Of a stretch of 32,771 nucleotides of DNA, positions 25,547 through 32,771 are shown one piece after another. How positions within the stretch are numbered: position 1 is the first letter of the stretch; every line of letters begins with the position of its first letter. Position numbers and translations under genes: made by a program. The notes below the pieces were generated by a model, which was not told the DNA's origin, searched no databases, and saw only the letters and a program-made list of their open reading frames with translations. The DNA is from a bacterium (lineage in GTDB: Bacteria; Verrucomicrobiota; Verrucomicrobiia; Limisphaerales; J093), in the NCBI GenBank assembly GCA_021780105.1, contig JAJXZJ010000001.1, positions 1 through 32,771 on the forward strand, read 5' to 3'.

Positions 25547-27070
25547 TCAATATGGCTTGACGATCAGACGCAGCCGGACGCGCCGGCCGTTTGCCACGTT
25601 GAAACCGGCGCTCTCCACGGTCCGCCAGCCCCGGGGCAGCGCCGGGAAAAGTCGCGCGGCCTCGCCCGCGTCCAGCACGCAGGCGCGCGGACCGGGCTGC
25701 CGCAGGAAGTCCGGAACTTGCTCCGGCGCGAGCTTGGTGGGGAAACCACGGAGACGGGCGCGGAAATACCAGACGAGGCTCGGTTCGTCGAATTCGGTGA
25801 TGGCCAGGGCGGTGTCGGGGTTCAGCCACGAGGCACCGGCCTGGGCGAGCTGGCACGCCGGAAAATAGCGGGCCGCGATGGGGAACGCGATCAGCGAAAT
25901 CCCCAGGTTGAAGATGACCATGCCGATGGCGCCGCGGCGAAGCGCCGAAACCGGGCGCCCGGCGATGGTCCACTCGCGCGCCAGCAGAAGCGCCAGAAAA
26001 GGGAAAGCCGGGAGTGTGTAGTGCGGCAGCCGGGTGTTGTAAAACGTGAACAAGCCAAAAATCAGGACGACGCCCGCAAGCAGGTAGCTGGTTTCGGCGT
26101 CGCAACGGCGACCGCGCCAGACGCGTTTGAACCACCAGGGCAGCCACAGCGACCAGGGGAAAAAGCTGGCGAAGACCGTGAGGAAATAGAATGGCAGCAG
26201 CGCCAGATAGGACAGCAAATGCCCTGCACCGTGGCCTTCCAGTGACACCACACCGCGGGCGAGAACATGGCGGCCGATTCCGACTTCCAGGTATTGACCG
26301 TGAGTGGCTGACAACGCTGGAATTGCCCACAAACCCACCGGCAACAGACCCGCCACAAACAGCGTGCCGATGGCGGTGAAACCTGGCGCTCCGGGCAAAC
26401 GGCGTATTCTTGCCCAGAGCAGCATCCCCACCGGCAGCCACGCCACCGGCCCTTTGGCGAGAAAACCGAATGCCAGCGCGGCGGCGAATACCACGCGCCA
26501 GCGCCAGCAGACCGCGCGGCCGGAGGTGAGCCGGCCGGCGACCATCAATTCCCAGCCCGCCCAGCCTCCCAGCGCCACGCAGAGAATCATCGTCGGATCG
26601 GCGAGCGCGAGCTTGGAGTGAATCATCACCTGCAGTGCCGTGGTATAACTGACTGCGGCCCAAAGACCGGTCCGGTCATTCGCCATCCGCCGGCCAAAGG
26701 CATAGAGGACGACGGCGGTGAACGCCGCCGCCAGAACCGACGGCAAACGGGCCGTGAACGCGGATTCCCCCAGCAGCCGGAAGGCGGTGGATTGCAGCCA
26801 GTAAATCAGCGGGGGCTTGTCGAAACGGTAAGTGTGGTTAAAATAAGGGACGACGTAGTCGTGCCGTTCAAGCATTTCGCGCGAGGCTTCGGCGAACCGG
26901 GGTTCATCCCGGTCCAGCAAGGGGAGGAGCCACGTTCCGGATACATGCACGGCGCATGCCAGCAGCCAGATCAAGGCCAGCCTGTGGCCCCAGCCCGGTG
27001 AATCCTGCGGCGGGGGTGGGAACGCGGCGCCGGCCGCAGGTGGAGTGGAACAATTGGCTGGGGAAAGCAC
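25547..27070 (-). CDS. GT39/PMT_2-type membrane glycosyltransferase
   Basis: 507 aa with about twelve hydrophobic segments. The N-terminal catalytic-side loop has LLDRDEPRFAEASREML, which matches the ArnT/PMT_2 acidic motif (DEPRYAE) that coordinates the polyprenyl-linked sugar donor. RFDKPPLIYWLQS follows, another family motif. It is therefore likely a glycosyltransferase of the inner membrane that uses an undecaprenyl-phosphate sugar to decorate an envelope glycan. ArnT itself (L-Ara4N to lipid A) is one option, but the acceptor cannot be read. The start is GTG at 27070, divergent from the phosphatase gene. Confidence 0.82.
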   Translation of the reverse strand: MLSPANCSTPPAAGAAFPPPPQDSPGWGHRLALIWLLACAVHVSGTWLLPLLDRDEPRFAEASREMLERHDYVVPYFNHTYRFDKPPLIYWLQSTAFRLLGESAFTARLPSVLAAAFTAVVLYAFGRRMANDRTGLWAAVSYTTALQVMIHSKLALADPTMILCVALGGWAGWELMVAGRLTSGRAVCWRWRVVFAAALAFGFLAKGPVAWLPVGMLLWARIRRLPGAPGFTAIGTLFVAGLLPVGLWAIPALSATHGQYLEVGIGRHVLARGVVSLEGHGAGHLLSYLALLPFYFLTVFASFFPWSLWLPWWFKRVWRGRRCDAETSYLLAGVVLIFGLFTFYNTRLPHYTLPAFPFLALLLAREWTIAGRPVSALRRGAIGMVIFNLGISLIAFPIAARYFPACQLAQAGASWLNPDTALAITEFDEPSLVWYFRARLRGFPTKLAPEQVPDFLRQPGPRACVLDAGEAARLFPALPRGWRTVESAGFNVANGRRVRLRLIVKPY

Positions 27071-27158
27071 GGAAATGGATTTGACGAGCGAAAGAATTTA
27101 CCAAGGTGTCAGAAACGCGACACACCAGCGACAAATTGCCGGCGAACAGTTGCCGGCG

Positions 27159-27866
27159 ATGGTTTTTACGACGGTATCCGACGAGGCGCCAGGCCCGGCT
27201 TGCGACGGCTCCAACCGCCGGGAGCGGACGGTAAAGTGGTTTTTGTTTGGCGGCCTGGCGGTGCTGCTGATCGTCATGGCGTTTGCTCTCGACTCGCCGG
27301 TCGGTCGGTTGGTGTCGCGAAACCCTGATCCTGTGTGGCGGGAAGCCGCCAGTTTGATCACCCAGTATGCCAATCTGCCTTTCTTGCTGCTGGCCGCAGC
27401 AGGGTTGCTGGTCGCCGGCGTCTGGCGCCGCAACCGGTTTTGGAAACGACTGGCGCTCGCGCTGATCCTTTCTTCCTGTCTTTCGGGTCTGGTGGCCACC
27501 ACCATCCGGTCCACAACCGGCCGCACGCGTCCCTTCGCGAAAGAACCGCAGGGATGGTATGGCATCCGGTACAATTCGCAATGGCTAATCGGGAAATACG
27601 ATTACGGTTCCTTCCCTTCCGGCCACACCGGGACGGCCATGGGCTTCGCCGGGGTGTTGCTGCTCGGCGTGCGTCGCTGGAAATTGCCGGCCGTGTTGCT
27701 GGGTGTGCTCATGGCCTGGTCCCGGGTGTTCCTCGGCTGCCATCATTTCTCGGACGTCGTCGTTTCGGGGCTGATCGGGATGGCGGTCGGTTATCTGACG
27801 TGGCACCGCATTTTGCCGGCCTTGGATCGGATGTGGTCGCCAACGCAGCCGTCGCCAGCCGTTTGA
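27159..27866 (+). CDS. PAP2-superfamily membrane phosphatase
   Basis: 235 aa with about six membrane helices. The three PAP2 motifs are intact: R117-x6-R124-P125 (RSTTGRTRP), PSGH at 153-156 (SFPSGHTG), and S188-R189-x5-H195-x3-D199 (SRVFLGCHHFSD). Enzymes of this fold remove phosphate from isoprenoid or lipid diphosphates, such as undecaprenyl diphosphate. It is divergent from the GT39-type gene, so both may act on the same lipid carrier. An in-frame ATG at 27075 and an earlier one at 27045 would extend the protein, but they crowd or overlap the GTG of the neighbour. I chose the ATG at 27159, which leaves a promoter-sized gap. Confidence 0.85.
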   Translation: MVFTTVSDEAPGPACDGSNRRERTVKWFLFGGLAVLLIVMAFALDSPVGRLVSRNPDPVWREAASLITQYANLPFLLLAAAGLLVAGVWRRNRFWKRLALALILSSCLSGLVATTIRSTTGRTRPFAKEPQGWYGIRYNSQWLIGKYDYGSFPSGHTGTAMGFAGVLLLGVRRWKLPAVLLGVLMAWSRVFLGCHHFSDVVVSGLIGMAVGYLTWHRILPALDRMWSPTQPSPAV

Positions 27867-27988
27867 AACCCAGTGGATGGGAATCCGCGGTCGCCGCAGT
27901 GCCATTGCCTGTCGTTTGTGCATGTGCCTTCTTCCTGTAGAAATCCCGGATGGACTTATGGCCTCCCGCCGGTGTTGAGTAGCCCCCG

Positions 27989-29710
27989 GTGAACGACTAC
28001 CTGCGTGGCCAATTGGCGCCGTTGCTCCCGACTGTCTCGACGGTCGAGGGGATTCTCGCGCTGCTTTCGATCCTGTGGTTGGTCAGCGCACCTTCCCCGA
28101 ACCAGGCCGGAAGCGTGCCACCAACTCCACCGTCCGACCGGCGCTGGTGGTGGTGGAGCGGCGGGGTGCTGGTCGCGCTGCTGCTGGGCCGGCTGGCTTA
28201 CCTTGCCAGCGGCCGGATTGAACTCAGTCAGGACGAGGCTTACCAATGGATTTGGTCCAAGCATCTGGCCCTGTCCTACTACAGCAAACCGCCCCTGATT
28301 GCCTACACGCAGTTCCTCGGCACCTGGCTGTGGGGCGACACCGAGTTCGGCGTGCGCTTTTTCGCGCCGGTGATCGCCGCGGTGCTGGGCTTCATGGTGT
28401 TTTGGTTCTGCGCCCGCGAGTTCAACGCGCGGCTGGGCTTTGCCTTGATCCTCATCACGACCGCCACGCCGCTCCTTGCCGGCGGGGCAAACCTGATGAC
28501 GATTGACCCCCTGAGTGTGCTCTTTTGGACGGCCGCCATGCTTGCCGGCTGGCGCGCAGTCCAGCCCGGCGGGGCGGCGCGCCATTGGGCCTGGGTCGGG
28601 CTGTGGATGGGGCTGGGTTTCCTGAGCAAATACACGGCCCTGTTCCAATGGCTCTGCTGGGCGGTGTTTTTTGCGCTGTGGCCGCCGGCGCGGCGGCATC
28701 TGCGCCGGCCTGGTCCGTATCTTGCCCTGCTCGTAAACCTGCTGCTGGCCCTGCCGGTGCTGGTGTGGAACTCCCATCACGGCTGGGTGACAGTGACGCA
28801 TCTCAACGGCCGGGCCGATTTTGGCGACGCGCTTCATTTTACCAGCCGCTTTCTTGTGGAGTTTGCAGGTTCGGAATTCGGCCTGCTCAATCCGGTTTTC
28901 TTCGTGGGCACGGTCTGGGCCGCGCTGGCATTCTGGCGTGTTACGCCGCGCGATCCGCGGGCCGTCTATTGCTTCAGCATGGGCGCCCCTTTGGTTCTCG
29001 CCTACCTGTTCCAGTCGTTGCATGCCCGCGTGCTACAAAACTGGATCGCCCCCGCCGTGGTGCCGCTGTTCATGTTGATGGTGCTGTTCTGGGATTCGCG
29101 GCGGCAGGAGCGGTGGGTCCGGCAATGGTTTCGGGTCGGGCTGGGCATCGGTTTCCTGGTGCTGATTGTGATGAGCGAGACGGGCTTGATCGGCTGGGTT
29201 ACCGGGCATGAACTGCCGGTCAACCTCGATCCGCTGCACCGGTTGCAGGGCTGGCGGGAAGTCGCCCGCACGGCTGGCGAGGCGCGACGAGAACTGCTCA
29301 AGGAGGGGAAGCCGGTGTTCATCCTTTGCCCGGAATATGGCTTCACGGGGGAAATTACGTTTTATCTGGACGCGGCCCGCGCCGCCGTCGGTCCCGGTCG
29401 CCAGCCCGTGGTGTATGTCCAGCAAACCGGACAACCGGAAAGCCAGTTCGATCTCTGGCCGGAATACCGTTATCGCGAGCGGGTCGGTGACAACGCCATT
29501 GTGATCGAGCGGCTGGAGCGGCCACGGCATGAAACCGACCCGCCGCCGGCGCCGCCACCGCCGCCGGCGTCGCTGCGGGGCGAGTTTCGCCGTGTGGAGA
29601 GTCTGGGTGTGTTTAGTGCGAGCTATCGCGGGCATAAGATTTGGTGGTTCCAAATGTTTGCCTGCCGCGACCAACTCCCGGCCGGACCGGAGGCCCGGCC
29701 GTCGCCATGA
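27989..29710 (+). CDS. Second GT39/PMT_2-type membrane glycosyltransferase
   Basis: 573 aa. A first membrane helix and a tryptophan-rich loop (RRWWWWSGG) precede the acidic donor-side motif LSQDEAYQWIWSKHLALSYY, with SKPPLIAYTQFLG, as in GT39-like proteins that use a polyprenyl-phosphate sugar. About ten more helices follow. The C-terminus carries a periplasmic domain (EITFYLDAARAAVGPGRQP) and a proline run (PPPAPPPPPAS, about 515-527) before a short hydrophobic/aromatic end. The start is GTG at 27989; an in-frame TAG at 27980 rules out a longer N-terminus. A 122-base spacer separates it from the PAP2 gene. Confidence 0.83.
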   Translation: MNDYLRGQLAPLLPTVSTVEGILALLSILWLVSAPSPNQAGSVPPTPPSDRRWWWWSGGVLVALLLGRLAYLASGRIELSQDEAYQWIWSKHLALSYYSKPPLIAYTQFLGTWLWGDTEFGVRFFAPVIAAVLGFMVFWFCAREFNARLGFALILITTATPLLAGGANLMTIDPLSVLFWTAAMLAGWRAVQPGGAARHWAWVGLWMGLGFLSKYTALFQWLCWAVFFALWPPARRHLRRPGPYLALLVNLLLALPVLVWNSHHGWVTVTHLNGRADFGDALHFTSRFLVEFAGSEFGLLNPVFFVGTVWAALAFWRVTPRDPRAVYCFSMGAPLVLAYLFQSLHARVLQNWIAPAVVPLFMLMVLFWDSRRQERWVRQWFRVGLGIGFLVLIVMSETGLIGWVTGHELPVNLDPLHRLQGWREVARTAGEARRELLKEGKPVFILCPEYGFTGEITFYLDAARAAVGPGRQPVVYVQQTGQPESQFDLWPEYRYRERVGDNAIVIERLERPRHETDPPPAPPPPPASLRGEFRRVESLGVFSASYRGHKIWWFQMFACRDQLPAGPEARPSP

Positions 29711-29715
29711 ATCGG

Positions 29716-29730
29716 GCCGCGCCGCGCGGC
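29716..29730. terminator. Weak convergent hairpin
   Basis: GCCGCG-ccg-CGCGGC forms a perfect six-pair stem in the 54-base gap between the glycosyltransferase stop (29710) and the convergent ABC gene stop (29765). No T-run follows on either side, so it would be a factor-dependent or weak terminator at most. Confidence 0.2.
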
Positions 29731-29764
29731 AATCCGCCCGGCGTGTTCACGGCACCACCGGCCG

Positions 29765-30742
29765 TCAGCGCGCGAAAATCCGGCGAATGATGTCCTCGAT
29801 GGGGACTTCCTGAATGTCCATGTCAGCGACCGGGAACTCGTCCAGCAGCGCCTTGCACACGGGAATCACGCGGTCGCGTTTGACCTTCAGTTGGAAGCCG
29901 GCGGCGGTGTTTTCCACCACCTCGCCGAAGCGGCCGAGCACGTCCGCAGGCCACGGCTGGTCGGCCGGGCACTGGACGGTCACCCGTTTGAAATCGGCAA
30001 ACCGGTCGAGGATTTCCGTCAGCGGTCCGTCGAAGAAGATGGCGCCGTGGTCAATGATGATGACGCGGCGGCACAGTTCCTGGATGTCCGCCATGTAGTG
30101 GCTGGTGAGCAGGATCGTGGTGTGCCGCATGGCATTGTGCCGGCGGAGAAATTCACGGACGGTTTTCTGCGACACCACGTCGAGGCCGATGGTGGGTTCG
30201 TCGAGGAACAACACCTTCGGCTGGTGGAGCAGGGCGGCGATCAGCTCGAGTTTCATCCGTTCGCCCAAGGAAAGTTCGCGGACCATCACGCTGAGCTGGT
30301 CGCGGCAGTTGAGCAGTTCGGTCAGTTCGGCGACGGTGCGCTCGAACTCCGCCTGCGGCAGGCCGTAGATGCGGGCGTTGAGTTCGAGCGATTCGCGGGC
30401 GGGCAGGTCCCACCACAATTGGTTCTTCTGGCCGAGCAACAGCGCGAACTGGCGGCGGTAACCGTCCCGCCGCTCCCACGGCACGTAGCCGAGCACGCGG
30501 GCCGTGCCGGTGCTGGGATAAAGCAGGCCGGCGAGCATCTTGAGCGTGGTGGTCTTGCCCGCGCCGTTGGGACCGAGGAAACCGACCAGTTCGCCCTCCT
30601 CGACCTGGAAGTTGACCGCCTTGACGGCCACGGTGTCCTGGTGTTCGCGGCGGAACAGCCCCTTCACGGCGCCCGCAAGGCCGGGCCGTTTTTGATACAC
30701 ACGGAAGGTCTTGGTCAGGCCGCGGACTTCAATGACAGGCAT
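29765..30742 (-). CDS. ABC-2 transporter ATP-binding protein (COG4586 type)
   Basis: 325 aa. Walker A LGPNGAGKTTTLKML, signature ELSLGERMKLELIAAL, Walker B KVLFLDEPTIGLD, and switch H in LLTSHYMADI. The N-terminal insertion KRPGLAGAVKGLFRREHQD, between the first strand and Walker A, and the ERMKLELIAALLHQPKVLF stretch are characteristic of the COG4586 ATPases that work with two DUF990-type permeases. No permease gene lies on either side here: dnaA is upstream and a convergent glycosyltransferase downstream. The ATG at 30742 starts the conserved domain, and the longer open frame adds a non-conserved extension. Confidence 0.88.
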   Translation of the reverse strand: MPVIEVRGLTKTFRVYQKRPGLAGAVKGLFRREHQDTVAVKAVNFQVEEGELVGFLGPNGAGKTTTLKMLAGLLYPSTGTARVLGYVPWERRDGYRRQFALLLGQKNQLWWDLPARESLELNARIYGLPQAEFERTVAELTELLNCRDQLSVMVRELSLGERMKLELIAALLHQPKVLFLDEPTIGLDVVSQKTVREFLRRHNAMRHTTILLTSHYMADIQELCRRVIIIDHGAIFFDGPLTEILDRFADFKRVTVQCPADQPWPADVLGRFGEVVENTAAGFQLKVKRDRVIPVCKALLDEFPVADMDIQEVPIEDIIRRIFAR

Positions 30743-30844
30743 GGCAACAAGGACGACGCCAGACCGGCCGCGGTCTGGGCGTTGACTCAATTCAAACGCG
30801 GGAAACATCCCCCGCGCGTGCCGGCGAGCTTCAGCCGTTCGGCG

Positions 30845-32209
30845 CTACCGCTGCAACTGTTTTTCCAGATAGGTGACGGCCTGGCGGACGTTGGCGTCCA
30901 CCTCCATCCGGTCTTTGACCAGGCGGCAGGCGTGCAGCACGGTGCCGTGATCGCGCCCGCCAAACGCCTCGCCGATGGTGTTGAGCGAGCTTTCGGTGAG
31001 CTGGCGGGCGAGAAACATGGCCACCTGGCGCGGAAACGCGATGTTCTCCGGCCGCCGTTTGCTGAGCATGTCCGCCTGCCGGATGTCGAAATGCTCGGCC
31101 ACGCGTTTTTGAATGACCTCGATGGTGATCGTGTGCCGGCCTTCTTCGTGAAGGATTTCGTGCAGCAGTCCCTCCACCATGTCCAGGCCCAACCGTTTGC
31201 CGGTCAACGAGGCGTAACTGGCCACGCGCGTCAACGCGCCCTCGAGCCGGCGGATGTTGGACCGGATGCGCGTGGCGAGGAAATTAACGACTTCATCGTC
31301 CAGACGCACGTTCAGGAACTGCTCTTTCTTGCGGAGAATGGCAACCCGGGTTTCGACATCCGGCGGCTGCAAATCCGTGACGAGGCCCCACTCGAAACGT
31401 GAGACGAGGCGGTGCTCCAGGTTTTGGATTTCCCCGGCCGGCCGGTCGCAGGTCAGGACAATCTGTTTGTGCGCGTCGTGGAGCGCATTAAACGTGTGGA
31501 AGAATTCCTCCTGAATGCGTTCCTTGTTGGCCAGGAACTGCACGTCGTCCAGCAGCAGCACGTCCGTCTGGCGGTATTTCCTGCGGAATCGGGCGAATTG
31601 GTTGGACTGGATGGCGTCAATATATTCGTTCGTGAACCGCTCCGAGGAAAGGTAGGCCACGCGGGCGCCCTTGCGATGCTGTGTGACGTATTGGCCGATG
31701 GCGTGCAGCAGATGGGTTTTGCCGAGGCCCACGCCGCCGTAAACGAACAGTGGATTGTAGGATTTGCCGGGTGCCTGGGCCACGGCGAGCGCGGCGGCGT
31801 GCGCGAAGTTGTTGTTGTTGCCCACCACGAAGGTGTCGAACGTGTTCTTCGGGTTGAAACCCACGTCGGCCGGGGCGCCGCCCGGGGCCGGTGCCTGCAT
31901 CATGGTGGCGGGGCTTTCTGGCGGAGCCGGCGGCGGCGTGGTCTCTTGGGGCAGCGGGGCTGCAGGCACGGCGAATTTTACGCGCACGGAGCGGTTGGCA
32001 CAATGGCTGATCGCGTCGCGCAGAAGACTCAGGTAATTGTCCTTGAGCCAGACTTCGCAAAAATCGTTGGGCACCTCCAGGATGATCTCGTCACCCACCA
32101 GGCCCTTTGCCCGGATGTTGGCAAACCACAGGCTGTAAATGTCCTTGTTCAGCATCTCGCGCAGGACGGTCTGCGCGGAGTTCCAAATCGTTTCAGCGGC
32201 AGCTTGCAT
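30845..32209 (-). CDS. dnaA: Chromosomal replication initiator DnaA
   Basis: 454 aa. Domain I (about 1-80, IWNSAQTVLREMLNKDIYSL) is followed by a proline-rich linker (about 95-130, PPPAPPES). The AAA+ domain begins NPKNTFDTFVVGNNNNFAHA. Walker A is GGVGLGKTHLLHAIG (about 158), Walker B DVLLLDDVQFL, and sensor 2 IRSNIRRLEGALTRV. The DNA-binding domain IV ends with the DnaA signature GGRDHGTVLHACRLV (near 413). The ATG at 32209 begins domain I; an AAAGAG lies about nine bases upstream. It is separated from the ABC gene downstream by 102 bases. Confidence 0.97.
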   Translation of the reverse strand: MQAAAETIWNSAQTVLREMLNKDIYSLWFANIRAKGLVGDEIILEVPNDFCEVWLKDNYLSLLRDAISHCANRSVRVKFAVPAAPLPQETTPPPAPPESPATMMQAPAPGGAPADVGFNPKNTFDTFVVGNNNNFAHAAALAVAQAPGKSYNPLFVYGGVGLGKTHLLHAIGQYVTQHRKGARVAYLSSERFTNEYIDAIQSNQFARFRRKYRQTDVLLLDDVQFLANKERIQEEFFHTFNALHDAHKQIVLTCDRPAGEIQNLEHRLVSRFEWGLVTDLQPPDVETRVAILRKKEQFLNVRLDDEVVNFLATRIRSNIRRLEGALTRVASYASLTGKRLGLDMVEGLLHEILHEEGRHTITIEVIQKRVAEHFDIRQADMLSKRRPENIAFPRQVAMFLARQLTESSLNTIGEAFGGRDHGTVLHACRLVKDRMEVDANVRQAVTYLEKQLQR

Positions 32210-32594
32210 TGCGATCAACTCTTTGGGGTGGTCCGACCCGGAATTATTCACCGGCACGCGTAACCCGGTTGTAACAGCCCTTTGCACAGTCGGTTAGCGG
32301 ACCATTCTGGCCGGCGGGCGGATGGCTCCTGCGGGCGGGTCCGGAAAATGACCGATATGTTCGCAAGGTTGAACCACAATCGTTTGCCAATTAATAACTT
32401 ATGAAATCAGTGTTTCAGCACCGGCAAACGCCGGCAGGAAACCAATTGCTCTGGGCGGTCGTCGGATTACGCGGGGTTCCTTTTAGGACTGGCTCCGGGC
32501 GTTGACGAGAACAACATATTAACTCTTATTCCCAAGTTATTCACAACCGCATTCCGGCCGGCCAACCCGCCCATTCCAGCGCCTTTTTTGGGCG
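32210..32594. other. Spacer between dnaA and glnA: candidate origin or dnaA regulatory region
   Basis: About 385 bases without a gene. A perfect DnaA box TTATTCACA lies at 32537-32545, and a one-mismatch copy TTATTCCCA at 32526-32534, eleven bases apart, one helical turn. AT-rich patches at 32389-32410 (attaataacttatgaaat) and 32511-32530 could unwind. A perfect hairpin CCGGC-aaac-GCCGG lies near 32420-32434. This may be oriC or only the autoregulated dnaA promoter. Too few boxes are visible to decide. Confidence 0.5.
32526..32545 (+). promoter_or_regulatory. Tandem DnaA boxes
   Basis: TTATTCCCA (32526-32534, one mismatch) and TTATTCACA (32537-32545, perfect match to TTATNCACA). They are in the same orientation, 11 bases apart, upstream of dnaA. 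Confidence 0.55.
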
Positions 32595-32626
32595 AAAAAA
32601 GGGCACCCCGCGCAAGCGGAGTGCCC
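32595..32626 (-). terminator. Rho-independent terminator of glnA
   Basis: Read on the minus strand, GGGCACTCCGC pairs with GCGGGGTGCCC over 11 positions, with one T-G wobble and a four-base TTGC loop, followed by TTTTTT. It begins 18 bases after the glnA stop, in the direction of glnA. Confidence 0.9.
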
Positions 32627-32644
32627 TTGGAAAATCAACGCGCT

Positions 32645-32771
32645 TTACACGTCGTAGTAGAGGAAGAACTCGTAGGGGTGGGGGCGCAGGCGCAGGGCGT
32701 CGGCCTCCTTGCGTTTGGCGCTGACCCACATTTCCAGGAAGTCGCGGCTGAACACGTCGCCCTTCAAGAGG
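32645..32771 (-). CDS. glnA: Glutamine synthetase, C-terminal end (partial)
   Basis: The last 41 codons of a minus-strand gene are visible, running off the right edge. The protein ends [17 protein letters not shown], which matches the conserved C-terminus of glutamine synthetase (HPYEF.LYYD type, near the E. coli HPVEFELYYSV). [20 protein letters not shown] just before it fits the last helix. Glutamine synthetase assimilates ammonium into glutamine. The catalytic core lies outside the window. The stop TAA is at 32645-32647, and a strong terminator follows. Confidence 0.88.
   Translation of the reverse strand, partial: LLKGDVFSRDFLEMWVSAKRKEADALRLRPHPYEFFLYYDV

Noticed and set aside
1..32771. 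CRISPR arrays, tRNA or rRNA genes
   Set aside because: No regular direct repeats with spacers and no cloverleaf or rRNA-like conserved stretches were seen.

Overview
The window is high-GC bacterial chromosome. The gene content fits the PVC group, most likely Verrucomicrobiota (Pedosphaera/Limisphaerales-like): a long IspG with the central insertion shared by Chlamydiae, Bacteroidetes and plants, a DUF4337-like protein, many Tat-exported redox proteins, a very large secreted glycoside-hydrolase-like protein, and weak or absent Shine-Dalgarno sites. This placement is inferred from protein character, not from a search.

Layout. 1-176 is the tail of an unknown plus-strand gene. 297-7835 is minus strand: a DUF4337-like membrane protein, a PIN-domain protein coupled to a 100-aa protein, ispG, rseP, a B12-binding radical SAM protein and a GT8-like glycosyltransferase. 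7894-11054 holds an ABC ATPase and a large exported membrane protein. 11180-11690 is a frameshifted and truncated IS3-family remnant. 12017-15031 (plus) is a secreted clan-A glycoside-hydrolase-like protein.

15041-25361 (minus) is the centrepiece. Seven tightly packed or overlapping genes run in this order: a 79-aa Tat-signal protein with a small Cys motif, a Tat-signal NHL-repeat protein, a Tat-signal polyferredoxin, a NapH/NosR-type membrane Fe-S protein, a membrane-anchored PQQ-like beta-propeller, a NuoE-NuoF-ferredoxin fusion, and a 2Fe-2S/GltD-like flavoprotein that has lost its NADPH-binding domain. A signal peptide peptidase (sppA) follows. My inference is an undescribed NADH-linked electron conduit: NADH is oxidised by the NuoEF fusion in the cytoplasm, electrons pass through the flavoprotein and the membrane polyferredoxin, and a periplasmic polyferredoxin and beta-propellers sit on the other side.

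25547-29710 holds envelope-glycan functions: two GT39/PMT_2-type membrane glycosyltransferases and a PAP2 phosphatase. 29765-30742 is a second ABC ATPase with no permease beside it. 30845-32209 is dnaA. Upstream of dnaA is an AT-rich spacer with one perfect and one near-perfect DnaA box, a candidate origin or dnaA autoregulatory region. The window ends in the 3' end of glnA, which has a clear intrinsic terminator. I saw no tRNA, rRNA or CRISPR array.
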